From the NCBI GenBank assembly GCA_963682025.1, contig OY821517.1:53154662-53218661 (forward strand): a stretch of DNA of 64,000 nucleotides, read 5' to 3'. The position numbers and the translations under genes are program-made. This stretch comes from Cordilura impudica (taxonomy: Eukaryota > Arthropoda > Insecta > Diptera > Scathophagidae). A model generated the notes under the pieces. It saw nothing but the letters and a program-made list of their open reading frames with translations. It was not told where the DNA came from and made no database searches. Shown one piece after another: positions 46,430 to 58,055 of this stretch. Numbering within the stretch: position 1 is the stretch's first letter; every line of letters starts with the position of its first letter.

Positions 46430-47215
46430 GTCAAATGCAAATATGTTTATGACTTCTTTAGTTTCTTTAAGGCTTAGAAGTTCAACCTCAGAGTATTGGA
46501 AAAACCCTCGCCCGTCAAAGGGGTCTTCACAAATAATCAAGTCTACCGTAAGCAATATTAAAAATCAAATTAATAAACTTAAGCCTTCGGTTTTTGAATT
46601 GAGGAATGGAAAAATTGTTACGATCAGTTATGAATTTTTTTCTTACAATGAATAAAATAACAAACACCTCGTCAACTTTAAAATGTGCTATTTGCCAAAG
46701 GGCACAGAAAGACTTTACAAATTTGGATGATTCAACCAGTGATGGTTGCAACTATGAATATGAATATGGTAATACGGCCAGATCATTTTTCCTTAATGAT
46801 ACGGTAACTGCTCAAAACACTTGGTATCAATATTAATATCACAAAAAGGTTTGCTGTTATACTTAATGTATGAAACTGTACAGAAAAGATCAATGGATCA
46901 TAATTTGAAGAATATGCAAACTGACCAACTTTTAAATCAAATGTGTCCTGAAAAAAACTTAACCACACCGTACACAAAATTTAGGCTTATGAGAAAAATT
47001 TAATTGACTAACAGTGCTTACCAATTAGAGAGCTGCCAGATGAAGCCTAGGAAAGCATTAGACAGACTGAGGACGTCTTCAATATGTTGGCAGCTTCATT
47101 AGATTCATTTATTTCAGCACGAAGACTTGTTAGATCACAGAAGGATTTCGAAGAAAATGCCAAGTTTATTAGATATCGGTCCCAATGTAGATAAATATTT
47201 TGTAAAGAATTAAGA
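46430..47215 (+). pseudogene. Transib/RAG1-like transposase remnant, copy 3
   Basis: Plus-strand pieces: MFMTSLVSLRLRSSTSEYWK, matching the LFIASFVP...DIWKNE part of copy 1; CAICQRAQ; then a jump to YEYEYGNTARSFFLND, matching GNTSRRFF of copy 2 with loss of the GISPLHARIR region; then stop-ridden sequence ending 'ttcaatatgttggcagcttc' (FNMLAAS) and SFISARR, parallel to FNMLAASSDPLISS of copy 2. Heavily mutated. Each of the three copies retains a different part of the same protein. Confidence 0.65.
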
Positions 47216-47877
47216 AATAATAAAAACTCTTATAATGAAAACCAAAAAAGAAACAGTTTCAGATAATAAACTATAAAATATATTTATAATTAGGTTTCTA
47301 GTATTAAAAATATTTAAATAAAATATGCGATATAAATAAAAAATCTAATATAAGTTAAACATAATAAAATTTAGACCGAAAATATTTTTAAAATCTGACT
47401 GCGATTTTTGGAGCACCTTGTATTCGTGTCAGCATATGTTATATAAGGTTTCAAGGCGAAAATGTCGTCTTTCATCGTATTTTAAAATTATTCAAATATC
47501 TTCACTGCTTTAAAAGTTATAACTTTTGCAACGGAAAAAGTCAAAACGAACCAATGTGCGTCGTCGTCCGCCCTTCTGTCTGCTGGCCAAGTCGTAAATA
47601 TGTATTATTTTGATGAATTTTTTTATATAACCTTTTGACTATATGAACGGTATGGGCAAACATATTCCCTATGAGATCGACTTAAATTGCCATAAGATCC
47701 AAATTATGATATAGATCTCGTTCAAATTTGGCATATGTTTGCTTACTCCAAAAATAAATCATATATTGTTTATTTTTTGTTGTCATAGTCCTCATATGAA
47801 GCTCATTCCGAATCTTTACGTAAGTCTATCAGAAAACAAAAAAATATTGCGTAGATTTTTCTCACATTTGGTTTATA

Positions 47878-48619
47878 CAGTAATCCTCGGTTGATTACCT
47901 CGGGGATTATGCGGGGAAAGCATTTAAACGAACACGTTTAATTACGAACGTATGTAAAATAGGGATATTAAAATATCTTAAACATTTTATTAAATAAAGA
48001 AATAATGCATATCTATCACATAAAGAAGTAAATTGCAAACACTTTTTGGTACAGAGTTACACAAAAATAATAAGAGATTTTTTCCTTTGACTGGGTCCCC
48101 TTTTTAAGCTAATGTTCTACTTGACACAACTTTTTAAAATAAAGGCCACTCAGCATTAAATATATTTTCAGGAGTATAATTTTTAAAAATTTAGGAAAAA
48201 TTGCCACTTTCCAGAATATTTCGTGCACATTCAAGATCATTTCCATTACTTTCTCCATGTATCTGCCACTTCCTCAACCAACCACTGCGCGGTTCAAAAT
48301 CTGAATTAATTTTTATAGCAAACTCCCTTGCTTTACCTCATTACCAATTTTCTAGAAATGACAGCATTATTCAGGCGCATCTGATTAAACCATATCGTGA
48401 GCCAATAATTACTTTGAGTAATTAAACCAAGGAAATTTAATGGAAATTTTATTTTGTGGATAAAATATTTCAGGTAATTACCCGAATTGGGTAATGAAGC
48501 GAAAGTTAATTAACAGTGGGGTTTTGTTAGAAAAAGTGGGCAAAAAACGGGGATTTCGAATTTGAGGTAAATAAGCGTGAAAGTTAATTAAGCGTGGGGT
48601 AATTAAACGGGTTATACTG
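47878..48619 (-). mobile_element. pogo/Tigger-like element
   Basis: The left end CAGTAATCCTCGGTTGATTA and the inverted right end CAGTATAACCCGTTTAATTA are similar and of pogo/Tigger type. TA flanks both sides (47876-47877 and 48620-48621). Inside is a minus-strand CENP-B/pogo transposase remnant. Length 742 bp, so it is internally deleted compared with full elements of 2 kb or more. Confidence 0.8.
48085..48345 (-). pseudogene. pogo-type transposase remnant (CENP-B HTH and start of DDE)
   Basis: Minus-strand reading KAREFAIKINSDFEPRSGWL followed by RKWQIHGES is the C-terminal half of an HTH_CenpB domain, normally 'K A x E F A ... F x A S x G W L x R F x x R H'. Next comes an IFNAEWPLF segment, where pogo proteins have 'NADETGLFYK', then SSRTLA. 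Stops interrupt it; the DDE triad is lost. Confidence 0.7.
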
Positions 48620-48931
48620 TATTTGTTTTTGCGAAAAAATAAGCAGCTTTACTAAATATGGCAATAATCAGACCTAGTCCCCATATAAATATAGCTTTCG
48701 ATATTAACTTTTTCATTTCTACAGGTAACAAATTAATATATACTATTAGTTTTGCCTAAAATCCTTCCTCAAACTCAGGGAAATCGGTCTGGAGTGACTA
48801 TAATTTTCTTACTTGTTTTGTATTTCATTTTTAAAAGCCAAATAATAAACAAATAGGTTTGAATAGAATTCTAATAAATATTTTCTATAAATCTATACAA
48901 AAATTTAGTTTTATTTAACTAAGTTTTGTTA

Positions 48932-49272
48932 TCTATAATATTAATAGGCTAGGCAATTTCTTCTACCGTTTTATCCCGATTTTGACCAAACGCATATTAT
49001 TTCAAAGGTATTTCTTTTTAGCTATTTTGCAGATTTACAGATTTTTAATTTTTATCCCTTATTTTGAGTAAATTGCATTTTAAGTTGCTACCAACATAAA
49101 ATTATACACATGCTATGTGTGTTTTATTAAATTTGTTAATGTGTTTGTTAATGAGTTTATTATATTCATTCAATATAATAATAAACCATAAAAGTATTGG
49201 TTTTTGAATTGGCTAAATTGAAAAATAAAGCTGCCTAGAAATTGCACTCGAATTTCTAGCGCTGGAATCTGC
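48932..49272 (+). mobile_element. non-autonomous Helitron, 3' end truncated
   Basis: A|TCTATAATATTAATAGGC start. Lacks the 'gtgaccgatgttttg' block and ends in 'gctggaatctgcgcgctgg' without CTAG. Confidence 0.8.
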
Positions 49273-49794
49273 GCGCTGGTATATACTTATGACATTTAAA
49301 ACAAGTGTAGAAAATATTAAGAGTAAAACAAACACCCTTTGAGATACACTTGCTGGAATATGTAGCAGTACACGTAAAATTACATCTGCCATATATTATT
49401 CAGCTATTCATTAGGTTTATTTTTAAATTTATTTTAAGTAATGAAAACAAAGAAAAACTGCATAAAAAAGGACATCGTTTGCATTTTAGAACCTCTGCGA
49501 GATTATTTGACATCGACTTAACCAGCTTTAAAGTATGCTACTTACTTATGTTACCCCAATCATCCCAAATTATCCTTCGAGGTTTTTATGCTGATGGACT
49601 TTGCGCTCTGGTAAATCCCACATAGGAATAAGATAAAAATTTTCTCGAACGCCCAGTTTTTTGTGTCCTTCTTTTAAATTTTATTTTAAAATGATTATGT
49701 ATCCAATTTGATCGGTCAATAATAGACCCAATAAATACGAGTTTACCAGACCCGTTGCCTGCACTGTTTTTAACCGTTTACACATGATCTTATT

Positions 49795-49950
49795 TATTTA
49801 ATACAGTTCTGCGAACGGTATCTTCATGGATGTCTTTGTCGAAGGATTGTTCGATTTTATAATTTATTTGGAAAGCAGTACTTCTGGGATTCTGTTTTAC
49901 TAATGCCGTAATAGTTCGCTTTTCGCGCCCCGTTAGTTTGGAGGGGGCGG
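49795..49950 (-). pseudogene. Tc1-like transposase N-terminal fragment
   Basis: Minus-strand reading KLTGREKRTITALVKQNPRS, then TAFQINYKIE, then KDIHEDTVRRTVL. This is the second helix-turn-helix of Tc1 transposases (GRP...T..R.ER.I...V..NPR.T...I....HEETVRR.L). The catalytic domain is not found. Confidence 0.75.
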
Positions 49951-52302
49951 CCAAAATATAGTATCCAAAAGAAATATAATTCAGTCAAAACAACAGGTAT
50001 GTATTTCGTTGCATAATTCGTACGATTCTGGAACTTATAGTTGCCATACCGTACTGCCTTTTTTGCGTTGTAACCAAAAAAAAATTAAGTAGAGACGATC
50101 CGTTAGTTTTTCGAAAGGCAAATAAATCTCCCAATGTGTCAATGGTTGCTTCAATGGTGCATGGTTGAGAAAAAGAAAGCATATATTTCAAAAATGCATA
50201 ACTACATTGTATTCTTAATCTTTCATTTTAGCCTTCATCAGCGATTTATTGAACATTGTTATAATTGTTACGTTTTCTTTTTTTTTAACATTTTTGCATT
50301 TATACTTCTAATTTCCACTATTCTCAGTTTCGTACGAGTTGCCATATGTGATGTATGGTTTGTACATTCTACATATTGCACTTTTTACATATGTTTGAGA
50401 TGATGGTAGCAATTTCTTAATTCAAAATATTTTACTAATATATTTATTTATATTTAAAATTCTCATCTGCAAATGTACGCATACTTTTTCTACCAAATGT
50501 ATATTTTTTTAAACTGAAGAATATATGATAACAACCTTAGATATTTGGCAAAAAAAAATAATCCATTTGTCATATTAAAGGCTGCAAAAATTCCATCTAA
50601 GCGACTCCTAACTTAACATGTAGACAACTCTAATTTGTGGACCCATTTCATGGAATTTTAAGGATTTTATCAGAGGTCTAAGTTTTTGAAAATGGTGCAA
50701 ACTTTGTACTAATTTTTAAAGAATTCTAACGGGTGAGGAAATCCGGCTCCCAGATTATAAACAGAAGTTTCTTATGTAAATTAAAAATTGATAAAATTAA
50801 AAAAAAAGTTATAAATATTTGTAAATAAAAAAAATACCAAAGTATTATACAGGTGAAAAAGCTAGTTGAATTAACCTAGGTTGAACTGTTATTCAGTTAA
50901 CAAACGTTAATATTGAAAAAAGAAAAGAAAAATATACATTGAGAATAAAAAAGTTTAAATTGAATTAAACTGCTAACATCTAATTAAAAAAAGTGAATGA
51001 TCTGTTATTCCAAGCACTAGCTGAAATGTATTTCACAGGATCCATCAAATACAACATCCATCTTATAACAAGGCCATGTTAATTAAATTTATTGGTTATG
51101 ACAAAGGTTGCGATTTCCCTGCAAATGAATGTTGTTTATTTTAAAAGCGCTATGGACAAAATATTTTTCGAATCAATAAATTTGCATAAAAATGGCATCA
51201 ATTGGCAAATTATTTTTTCGCATATTTTGATTCTAAATGCATATTTTTAAAATATATATGCATATTTTTAAATTTGTTTTTAATTAACCTGCTTATTAAA
51301 ATAATAAACAAATTAAAATTAAAATTCTTCAAAAAATTAAAAAATATATATATGTCGTCATTGTAAATGCTTCTATAATATCGGTTAACGTTGAGAGATA
51401 AATTTCAATATGTATTAGTTCATACAAATAAAAATTTGATTTATGCAAATTTTTAAAAATATATTAAATCTGCTCAATAGCAAAGAACTTTTTCTTAAAG
51501 GGTTTATAAATTTTCCATTTTGTTAATACATTCAAAACTTGTAAATTATAGAAACAGGACTACACAATTTTTTAGACCATCATCAGTGTTCAAGATTTGA
51601 TGACTTTTATTTATTTATTTTTTTTTATATATCTAAATTTATTCCAATCGAGTAATATCATCTTTTATTTATTCATTTGTTATTATGATGTTTCAATATC
51701 ATAAAGCGGAAATATCACATTTTGTAGGTGTTAAAACTTTTTCATCTTCATATTTTTGTTGTTGTTTTGTAACTCTGCATGTTTGTTGTAACAATAAATA
51801 GTTTTTTTTATAATAAATATTGTCAACAATTCGTATGCTAGTTTTCCGTTGCAAATATCGTTGTGCGATTTGTTTATTCAATGACAAAAGTTTTTGTTGT
51901 TGCTGCTGTTGTCATTTTTCGCATAGTGATGACAACTCAATACATTCACTTATCGGTGAGACCAAGTAAGCAATTTTACGGAAAATAAATAAAATTTTAT
52001 CATATTGAAATTTACGAATTTATGATGGGTTATATTGTTAAAAATTATTAAGTTCTAATCATTATATTAATATATCCTTATGCTTATGAATTCTGAGAAA
52101 GCGCTTATATCTATAGATATGCAGTAGGACATCGGTTAACGCAACTTATGAAAATGAAGGCAGTTATAAAAGCAGCAGTAGTTACAAAAGGCAATCCAAA
52201 AATTTATTCAGGCCAACATAACTGGCTTAAAATATAAATGTTAATACAAAATTTGGCCATCATTGTGAAAGAGTTCCAAGTCATTAATGGATTGTTTAAC
52301 TA
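49951..52302. other. AT-rich unassigned DNA
   Basis: No gene recognised. Long AT-rich tracts at 50740-51000 and 51180-51480, and TTGTTG runs near 51755-51765 and 51893-51912. Confidence 0.4.
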
Positions 52303-52530
52303 CACACAGAAAACAGATTCATTGTGGCTACCGAATTTATTGCCAACCGAATTGCGATAATGCTAATAACCGAATTTCGGGATTACTATGATTACAATTA
52401 TGTTACCTTAACAGTAAATATTTTATCATAATAGAAAATTTGCATATGCTATTAAATTTCGGTTGATACAATCGAAAATGCGGTTGTTCCACTTTACAGC
52501 AATTCGGTTGGCGAATTTTTTTTCTGTGTG
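52303..52530. mobile_element. TA-flanked MITE, CACACAGAAAA family, copy 1
   Basis: The ends CACACAGAAAA and TTTTCTGTGTG are inverted, flanked by TA on both sides. Internal 'gccaaccgaattgcgata' and 'caattcggttggcgaatt' make further inverted complementarity. 228 bp, no ORF. TA duplication suggests a Tc1/mariner-mobilised MITE. Confidence 0.85.
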
Positions 52531-52984
52531 TACAGTGTGGTGCAAAAGTGTGGCATGTTCAAAACATTTTCGCAAAAGGTCAATTATTTTTCTTAGTGTA
52601 TTAAGAAAACAAACCAATCGTTGCTTTTAGATGTTGTTATTGTTATTATTTGGAACGCTGAAATAAATATGTACACTGCAATCGGCTCTCCTCTCCCGAA
52701 TATATCTCCCTCACAAAACCAAGGTATTTGCATCATATTTGCACCAGCATTAGAGTTTTAAGCAAATCGGTATTTAATAAGTTCTTTTTTTGCATTCCGC
52801 CCAATAAGTCGAAAATATTTCTAAATTTAGTGCTATTTAAAGTGAAACAAAAAATTAAGATAAGGTTAATTTCTGCGTCTCCGAAATTTTATTAAATACT
52901 AGCTATAACACGATGCGTTTCGCTATATCGCAACGAAATAAAAAAGTGGGAATGCATTTTGTAGAAAACTATCTTATAAATTTT
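52531..52984. other. unassigned DNA with a possible second Helitron-type 3' end
   Basis: At 52899 the minus strand ends ...GTGTTATAGCTAG|T, preceded by GCGAAACGC (possible small stem). This resembles a different Helitron 3' terminus but stands alone. Confidence 0.35.
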
Positions 52985-53345
52985 TGGTGATTTTTGATTT
53001 TGTCGATTTTTGTTTTAGAGATTTTAGATTTGACCGTTTTTTGACCATGGCGATTATGGTCTTTTTTGCGATATTTGATTTTTGAGATTTGTGTTTTTTT
53101 TTTTTGGCAATTTTTGTTATTCGCGATTTTCAGTTTTGACGATTTTTAATTTTTTTGTTTTTTGCGATTTTTGTTATTCGTGATTTGTGATTTTCGGTTT
53201 AGGCAATTTTTGACTTAGTCGTTTTTTATTTTTGGCGATTTTAGCTATTCGCGATTTTCGGTTTTTGGCGAATTTTGCCTGTGGCGATTTTTTGATTTTG
53301 ATTTCAGCAATTTTTGTTTTTTTGCGATTTTTGATTTTTGCGATT
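52985..53345. repeat. GCGATTTTTG minisatellite
   Basis: About twenty degenerate units of roughly 15-20 bp with core GCGATTTTTG and variants (TTTTGGCGATTTT, TCGATTTTTG), over about 360 bp. Confidence 0.85.
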
Positions 53346-53760
53346 TTTGCCACACCCACTGATCTGATCCCGCCCATTTATAACTTATGAACTTACGCAA
53401 AGCCCCAAAGCTTTGACTGGTATAGAACTGCAGTTATATGGTATGAAATATTTACTTTGTGTGAGAGGTGCAACGTCCACTGATCTAATCCAGCCCATTT
53501 TTTCCCGAGTACTTACATTGATAAATTATGAACTCAAACAAAGCCCCAAGGCTTTCTCTATCACAGTACTCTAGGTATATGACATTAAATATTTACTTTG
53601 TGTGGTGGATGCCACGCCCATTTGTCCGATTCTGTCCATTGTTTCTTCAAATTAGTTTAATATGTACATGTACATGTACATGTACACAGTTTCAGAACTC
53701 TTTTCATCGTAGTATTCCGGATATTGTATGTTAAAAATTAATTTTTTATGAGAGGTGAAA
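53346..53760 (+). repeat. GCCACGCCCA tandem repeat, locus 3
   Basis: Three to four units with 'gccacacccactgatctgat', 'cccgcccatttataac', 'caaagccccaaggctttct' and 'atatttactttgtgtg'. Joins directly to the preceding minisatellite. Confidence 0.75.
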
Positions 53761-53934
53761 CGCTCACTTGAAAAATCCAAAACAATATAGCCTATTTTTT
53801 CTTCCGGATAGAACGATCGGTCCAGTACGTCCAAACGTACAAACAAAAAAAATTAAATTTTAAACATAAGATAAACCAAGGTTTAGTACTTTGAACAGTA
53901 AAACAAGACAACAACTTTTACCAGGAGAAATATT

Positions 53935-54640
53935 TTGTGCCAAAAAGAAGGACCGAAGAAAATTTCATCAACGGAGGCTAGAGCACTTGGTCGTCAATTT
54001 ACTGCCAACAAGCTTAAAAGCACAGAGGAGGAAGTCTTAGCTTGTGAAAACAAATTAAGTATATGGACAGTCCAAATACAGTCCAAAATTGTTTTTCCAG
54101 TCTTCGACAGTATCAGAGTGGGAAAGTGTTTTTTGTTTTTTAGTTTTTTTTTTATAACTTTTTAGATTATTAGGTCTGGGCCAAACCACCAAATCCGTAA
54201 CCAAAAAGCATGGTAGGGGTTCACTAATGTTTTGGGGATGTATAACATCAGAAGGTGTACAATGTCTTATCAGAATAGAAGGAATAACGCGTTAAGAGGA
54301 CTTTCATATTTTGGAGGAGAAGTTGCCGATAGCACTCACTGAAATGCTAGATGAACCCGAACATGTGGATTCCAGTACGACAATTACCCAAAATATTCTA
54401 TGAAAATTGTCAACGAATGGCTTAATTCACAGAATTTTCCGGTCATAGAATGGCCACCACAGAATCCGGATCTGAATCCGATAGAAAATGTAGGGGCACT
54501 TTGGAAACTCGGCTCGCAAATTGTGAAGATGCTCCAAGTAGCATATATCAACTGAGGGAGAGTATTTAGGTCAGTTGGAAAAATCCAAGGTATGCTGGAC
54601 CAAATACTGAATTAAAGATCAGTGCAATGTTGGTTCAAGA
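53935..54640 (+). pseudogene. Tc1-like transposase pseudogene
   Basis: Pieces: KKISSTEARALGRQFTANKL (HTH region); VTKKHGRGSLMFWGCITSEG (usual HGGGSVMVWG); FRSWPPQNPDLNPIENVGAL, matching WP-x-QSPDLNPIENLW, the C-terminal hallmark with the last catalytic acid. Many stops. Together with the fragments at 33785 and 49795 this shows several Tc1-type elements in the window. Confidence 0.8.
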
Positions 54641-54890
54641 ATAAATTTAACATTTAAAAAGTCACACTAAGAGAAAAATTGGAAACAAGAAGTTGAGTTA
54701 AAAGTTACAGAAGTTGAGTTAAAAGTTAAAGAAAAATATAATTCTTAATAAAAAATTAATTCGATGAAATCTATGAATGTTCAGTGAATGTTTTGTCACC
54801 TATTTGTAATTAATTTTGTATTTTTTTTAAATATATAAATGAAATTTGAACTAAAAATTTATGTTTTTCTTGCAATATATAAAGAATATA

Positions 54891-55248
54891 TCTATAATAT
54901 TAATTGGTAAGGCGATTTCTTGTGATCGATGATTTGTTCAACATTTTTCTCCCGATTTTGACCAAATGTAACTTATTTGAAACGTATTTCTTTTTAGCTG
55001 TCCACCAGACTTAAAGATTTTTAAATTTTTTAATTTTGTTGGAGTTATGCTCATTTAAAGTTGCTACTAACACATACATAAAATTGTACAATACTATGTG
55101 TGAGTTTATTAAATTTGTTAATGCGTTTGCAAAATGCATTGAAAAATTATTTTGGAGATAGCATACCTTTAAAATCAATAGTTTATTAAATGAAAAAATA
55201 AAGTATCGTTGAATTTGCACTCGAATTTCGAGGGCTGAGATCTGCTAG
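54891..55248 (+). mobile_element. non-autonomous Helitron, diverged
   Basis: A|TCTATAATATTAATTGGT to GCTAG|T with the 'ctcgaatttcgag' stem. More substitutions than the other full copies. Confidence 0.85.
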
Positions 55249-55304
55249 TAAATAATATTATATAGAGAAACCATGATTTGTTTAATAAAAAATTTTTAGA
55301 ATTT

Positions 55305-55530
55305 GTTATTTTTATAGACTCCACATCATTGTGCAGAAGGTATATATCAGTTTTTCATTCCATTTGTAACGTATCGAAAAATTAGTTTCCTACTCGAGTC
55401 GATATAGCAATGTCTGTCTGTCTGTCTGTCTTTTGAAATCACGCTCATTCACAAAATAAATCATTTACCTGGTTAAACTTAAGATAGTATTGTTGGTCAT
55501 TATCTTGAGCAAGTTGGTGTTTAAAATGGG
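55305..55530 (+). repeat. TATACCC family fragment
   Basis: 'cacatcattgtgcagaaggt', 'aacgtatcgaaaaattagtt', 'actcgagtcgatatagcaat' and 'gtctgtctgtctgtctttt' follow the order of 23220-23410. Confidence 0.7.
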
Positions 55531-55794
55531 GTAAATTTGCCATCAATATTAAAATGGTTAAATTACCGATTCATCCGATTTTTTATAAATGAAAAAAATA
55601 TTAATTTATATTTTTCGACTTAGACCATTTTCATAATTACCACTAACTGCAATCAATATAATATTAAACTAATAACTAACATCTAACCGATCATTTTGGA
55701 TAAATATTAAATAGAAATAATCCAGTTTTTTTTTGTAATTTTTACTTAGACCACTTTTATAATTATGGGCTAAATTATTTATATTAAAAATATA

Positions 55795-57046
55795 CAGGGT
55801 GGTGCTTAAGTAACGTTATGATTTAATTGAACTACTTGGACAATATATGATGGAAAGTCTCATCACAGAATTAAGAGCCAAAGTGGTTAAATTTTATTTT
55901 TAAAGTCAGCCTTCGATTATTCGGATACAAAGATCTTATCACTCCAACAATATACCGATTCGTTCAGCGTTTTCAGCAACAAGGGCTATTTGTAATCTTC
56001 CGCGTTCTGGAAGACCTCATTCAGTTCGAATTTATGTAAACATTACTTGGGTGCATGCAAGTATTGAGGAAAACCCCGTAAATTCAAAAGACCAGGCGAT
56101 CCTTGCAAAGAATTTTACACAAGTTTTCCCACATAAGATTCAATTGGTTTCCGAGTTAAAAACAAATGATACCCAAATTCGTAACAAAGTAGAAAACAAC
56201 GAGTTTATTCACAAACTCATAATGATCGATGAAGCCCATATTCATCTCAATCGTCACATGAATAAACAAAAATGAAAAATATGGAGCACCCAAAATCCAA
56301 GAATAATTATTCAACACCAAATGCACCGACTTAAATGCAGTTTGGTGGGGAATTACTTCAGAAAGCATTATTGACTCATATTTTATTTTTTGGAAAACGA
56401 CGAACACGAGGCAGAGAACAATTCAGAATTGAGGTACCAACAAGATGGAGCCTCTGCTCACACAGCTCGTCCAATTATAACTCTACTGCTTTAAATTTTT
56501 AGCGATTGAATAACATCGGGCTTCTGATTTAAACTTGCCACCGCATTCGCCTGAATTAACGACTCAAGATTTTTTCTTTGGGCCAGCCAAAAATCATCCA
56601 ACAGCTTAAGGCCAATATCCATGAAGAAGTGAGGATGCTGGTTCCTGAAATTCTAAGAAAAGTTATGGAAAATGCTCTGGAAAGAACACCTCAGGTCGAA
56701 GCAAAATAATAGATACCATTTGGAAGAAAATTTTTTCAAAACATAATGTGAACATGTCGTCTTGCCAGATATTACGGCTTAAAGTTTTATCGTATTGTAA
56801 TTACACCGAAAACAATAAAATTTTGATATGTTATAATATTCTTCTGATTCTTTGAGTTTCTTCTAAACCAATAGAGCAGTTTTCGGAAAACAGTAACATG
56901 TTGAGTTGTTATGGTATTGCACTGGCAAGACGATATTTCCAAACTATATTCTTTATTTAATTAAAATAAATGCCAACTTTAAATGAAATCAAAAAGAAAA
57001 AAATTATTCATTAAATATATCATAATGTTACTTATGAGCTACCCTG
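55795..57046 (+). mobile_element. mariner-type element with both TIRs
   Basis: Left end CAGGGTGGTGCTTAAGTAAC; inverted right end CAGGGTAGCTCATAAGTAAC; similarity extends about 30 bp. TA flanks both sides (55793-55794 and 57047-57048). Length 1252 bp, a normal full length for mariner. Confidence 0.85.
55905..56710 (+). pseudogene. mariner-type transposase pseudogene
   Basis: Pieces in order: NNIPIRSAFSA (YRFVQRFQ-type) with RSGRPHSVR; ASIEENPVNSKDQAILAKNF; HKIQLVSELKTND; IMIDEAHIHLNRHMNKQK (catalytic D in FSDEAHFHLN); IWSTQNPRII; YQQDGASAHTARPII (second catalytic D); then a degraded PPHSPELT/FFLWA segment. Internal stops and frameshifts show it is inactive. Confidence 0.8.
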
Positions 57047-57309
57047 TATGTGTCACATGAAAAATCGATGCAAAAAAAAATTTTTTTCTATTAAGAAAAA
57101 AGATTTTCAATAAACGAGAAGTTGCCTTAAACGAGGTTTGAGATCGTACTGTAATTTAAAAAAATTTCACTTGCGAATTAAGAATATAAACATACATCCA
57201 GAATTTTGTTTACTTTAAGAATTTGAAAACTAATAGCTTTCTTTAAATTTCTATGGTTCAAAAATATATTTTCACTTAAAATTTATTGTCACTTGAAATA
57301 TGTTTTTAT

Positions 57310-57640
57310 TCTATTTTTTATACCATCCACACCACTGTGCAGAGGGTATATATTAGTTTGTCTATCTGCTTGTAACTCATCGAAATAAATTCCGGCGATC
57401 CCATAAACTAAATATATTCTTGATCCTTACAAAAGATTTCGATCTGGCGATATCCGTCTGTCTGTCTGTCTGTTGAAAACATTCTCCTGTACGCAATATA
57501 TCGAGTATGCCACACCACTTGGGCTTAAAATATTCGCCATAATATGCCGCAGTTTGTTGTTGGTGCCTCTAGAACAAATAGCTGAGGAATGACGTACGAA
57601 AATGTAAGTCTACTCCGATATAATTTCATATAAAAATCTA
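57310..57640 (+). repeat. TATACCC family fragment
   Basis: 'tttataccatccacaccact' and 'gtgcagagggtatatattag' form the terminal hairpin. 'tatattcttgatccttaca' and 'tccgtctgtctgtctgt' follow. Confidence 0.75.
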
Positions 57641-57659
57641 AAATACGTTACAGGACATA

Positions 57660-57886
57660 CACACAGAAAATAGATTCGTTGTGGATACCAAATATGTTGC
57701 CAACCGAATTGCGATGAAGTTAATAACCGAATTTTGAGTTGCTTGCAATTACAATTCTATTGTCTCAACAGTATATATTTTATCACAATAGAAATGAGTA
57801 GTTGCTATAAAGTTTCTGTGGATACAATCGAAAATTCAGTTGTTAAGTTTCAGAACAATTCGGTTGGTGAATTATTTTTCTAGGTG
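57660..57886. mobile_element. TA-flanked MITE, CACACAGAAAA family, copy 2
   Basis: CACACAGAAAATAGATTCG at the left; TTTTCTAGGTG at the right. TA on both sides. 227 bp and aligned throughout to 52303-52530. Confidence 0.85.
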
Positions 57887-58055
57887 TATGCATAGAGATA
57901 TGTATGTGTGTGTCAACGAAGCATACAAATTTTTGTTTGCTTGTTGATGTTGTTGTTTTTTGTACATGTGAAAAAAATGTGTATGCATCGCTAATAAACA
58001 AACAAACATAAATGTAACTGTATATATTTACATTTATGCTCATTGTCTTTAATAA

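Larger units (their letters stand above)
47640..48790 (-). repeat. GACGGAC family, reverse copy, split by a pogo-like element
   Basis: The left part 47640-47877 and right part 48620-48790 align to consecutive parts of 29390-29760 ('tagatctcgttcaaatttgg', 'gcgtagatttttctcacatt' and 'aagcagctttactaaatatg'). The interruption sits at a TA. Confidence 0.75.

Noticed and set aside
49350..49625. 91-codon open frame after the Helitron at 48932
   Set aside because: No domain recognised; neighbouring sequence is transposon debris.
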